64,000 nt of DNA from Arenimonas fontis (GTDB lineage: Bacteria; Pseudomonadota; Gammaproteobacteria; Xanthomonadales; Xanthomonadaceae). The stretch spans positions 310,001 to 374,000 of the forward strand of contig NZ_VUOD01000002.1 of assembly GCF_008386465.1 (NCBI RefSeq), written 5' to 3'. The translations under genes and the position numbers were made by a program. How positions within the stretch are numbered: position 1 is the first letter of the stretch; each line of letters begins with the position of its first letter. Below the pieces are notes generated by a model. It was not told the origin of the DNA. It saw only the letters and a program-made list of their open reading frames with translations, and ran no database searches. Of the stretch, positions 63,442 through 64,000 are shown in pieces.

Positions 63442-64000
63442 CAGGGCTGCTCCATGGAAACGATGCCGGGGATGGCGCGCAGGGCCAGCAGCTGCTGCTC
63501 CGGCACCGGCCTGTCCACGGTGATGGCGGCGACTGCGCCGCCGTCGCCGGTGGCGCCCAGGGAAAAATTGACGATGTTGATGCCGGCCGCGCCCAGGTGC
63601 GAGCCGACCAGACCGATCACACCGGGGCGGTCCTCGTTGCGCATCAGCAGCAGGTGCGCCTGCGGATCGAAGTCCAGCTCGACGCCGTCCAGCCGCACCA
63701 CCCGCGGGCCGCGGTGCAGGGTGGCCTCGATCTCGCGCACCCGGCCGCCGCCTTCCACCCGCAGGCGCAACAGCCGATCGAAACCGTCGCCGTCGCCCCC
63801 CACGGTCTCGGCCACCTCCAGGCCACGGGCGGCGGCTTCCTGCAGGGCGTTCACCGGGGTTACCCGGCCCGAGGCCGAACCCAGCAGGGCCGCCACCAGC
63901 AGGCGGGTCAGCGGCCGCGTATCCAGGCCATCGGTACGGCCGGCGTAACTGAGGTGCAGCTTCACCGGTGCCGGGACCATGCGCGCGGCCAGCTTGCCCA
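63441..64000 (-). CDS. serA: D-3-phosphoglycerate dehydrogenase, C-terminal part
   Basis: About 186 codons of a gene that continues beyond the right edge. The visible part has an allosteric substrate-binding (ASB-like) domain (PAPVKLHLSYAGRTDGLDTRPL through ...VTPVNALQEAAARGLEV) followed by an ACT domain (HLLLMRNEDRPGVIGLVGSHLG...NIVNFSLGAT). That order is diagnostic of the long SerA type found in Bacillus and Mycobacterium; the E. coli enzyme lacks ASB. The catalytic domains lie outside the window. Serine feedback through ACT is expected. Confidence 0.85.
   Translation of the reverse strand, partial: GKLAARMVPAPVKLHLSYAGRTDGLDTRPLTRLLVAALLGSASGRVTPVNALQEAAARGLEVAETVGGDGDGFDRLLRLRVEGGGRVREIEATLHRGPRVVRLDGVELDFDPQAHLLLMRNEDRPGVIGLVGSHLGAAGINIVNFSLGATGDGGAVAAITVDRPVPEQQLLALRAIPGIVSMEQP

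Overview
The window is about 70% G+C and reads as a chromosomal segment of a gammaproteobacterium, most likely in the Xanthomonadales/Lysobacterales. The grounds are the pyrG-kdsA pair, the folC-dedD-cvpA-purF block, DUF1415, SlyD, a Zur/TonB-receptor zinc locus and the overall protein style; the species cannot be named from sequence alone. Coding density is high and many neighbours overlap by 1-4 bases (ATGA, GTGA or TGATG junctions). No tRNA, rRNA, CRISPR array, complete insertion sequence or prophage was seen.

Layout: 1-3827 carries kdsA (partial), pyrG and parE. 3828-9575 is the most distinctive region. An upstream stretch holds two short tandem repeats, repeated TGTGAC motifs, a consensus CRP-like site and a textbook sigma-54 promoter. 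These precede a six-gene operon of two paralogous pilin-like proteins, a small exported protein, a PapD-like chaperone, an unusual outer-membrane barrel with a C-terminal SdrD_B-like domain in the usher position, and an exported putative tip or adhesin protein. A 13-bp perfect hairpin separates the first, probably major, subunit from the rest.

9604-24624 is mostly housekeeping and membrane genes: hutG, a DadA-like oxidase, DUF418, slyD, an NlpC/P60 lipoprotein, DUF454, a YkvA-like protein, rhlE, an EamA exporter, a Ca/Na antiporter, a CopD/HemJ-like protein, an M48 lipoprotein peptidase, deaD, DUF1415 and a PadR/membrane-sensor pair. 24806-36161 has a ygiD-methyltransferase-srkA run, a cyclophilin and an EamA exporter. 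A signalling cluster follows: a PilH-like receiver protein, then an HD-GYP/EAL pair in which the HD-GYP protein has lost the HD histidine. After it come a lipase-like protein, a Tat-exported aldo/keto reductase and an MFS-type transporter.

36162-36630 is a gene-poor stretch with a strong terminator and what looks like a frameshifted gene remnant. 36631-48333 holds a divergent EamA/LysR pair, an S4 protein, a LytS/LytR-type two-component system, ribosomal protein bTHX and scattered histidine-utilisation genes (hutU, hutF, hutI; hutG lies 30 kb away and hutH is not in the window). A CaiB-type CoA-transferase is coupled to hutI. 48429-52793 forms a probable zinc-uptake locus: a MerC-like membrane protein and a ZnuD-like receptor diverge from a Zur-box-like palindrome, and zur itself lies nearby. 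52865-64000 contains gltX, DUF4399, a cyclophilin plus lpxH, DUF455, purF, cvpA, a DedD-like double-SPOR protein, folC, a histidine phosphatase and the C-terminal part of serA.
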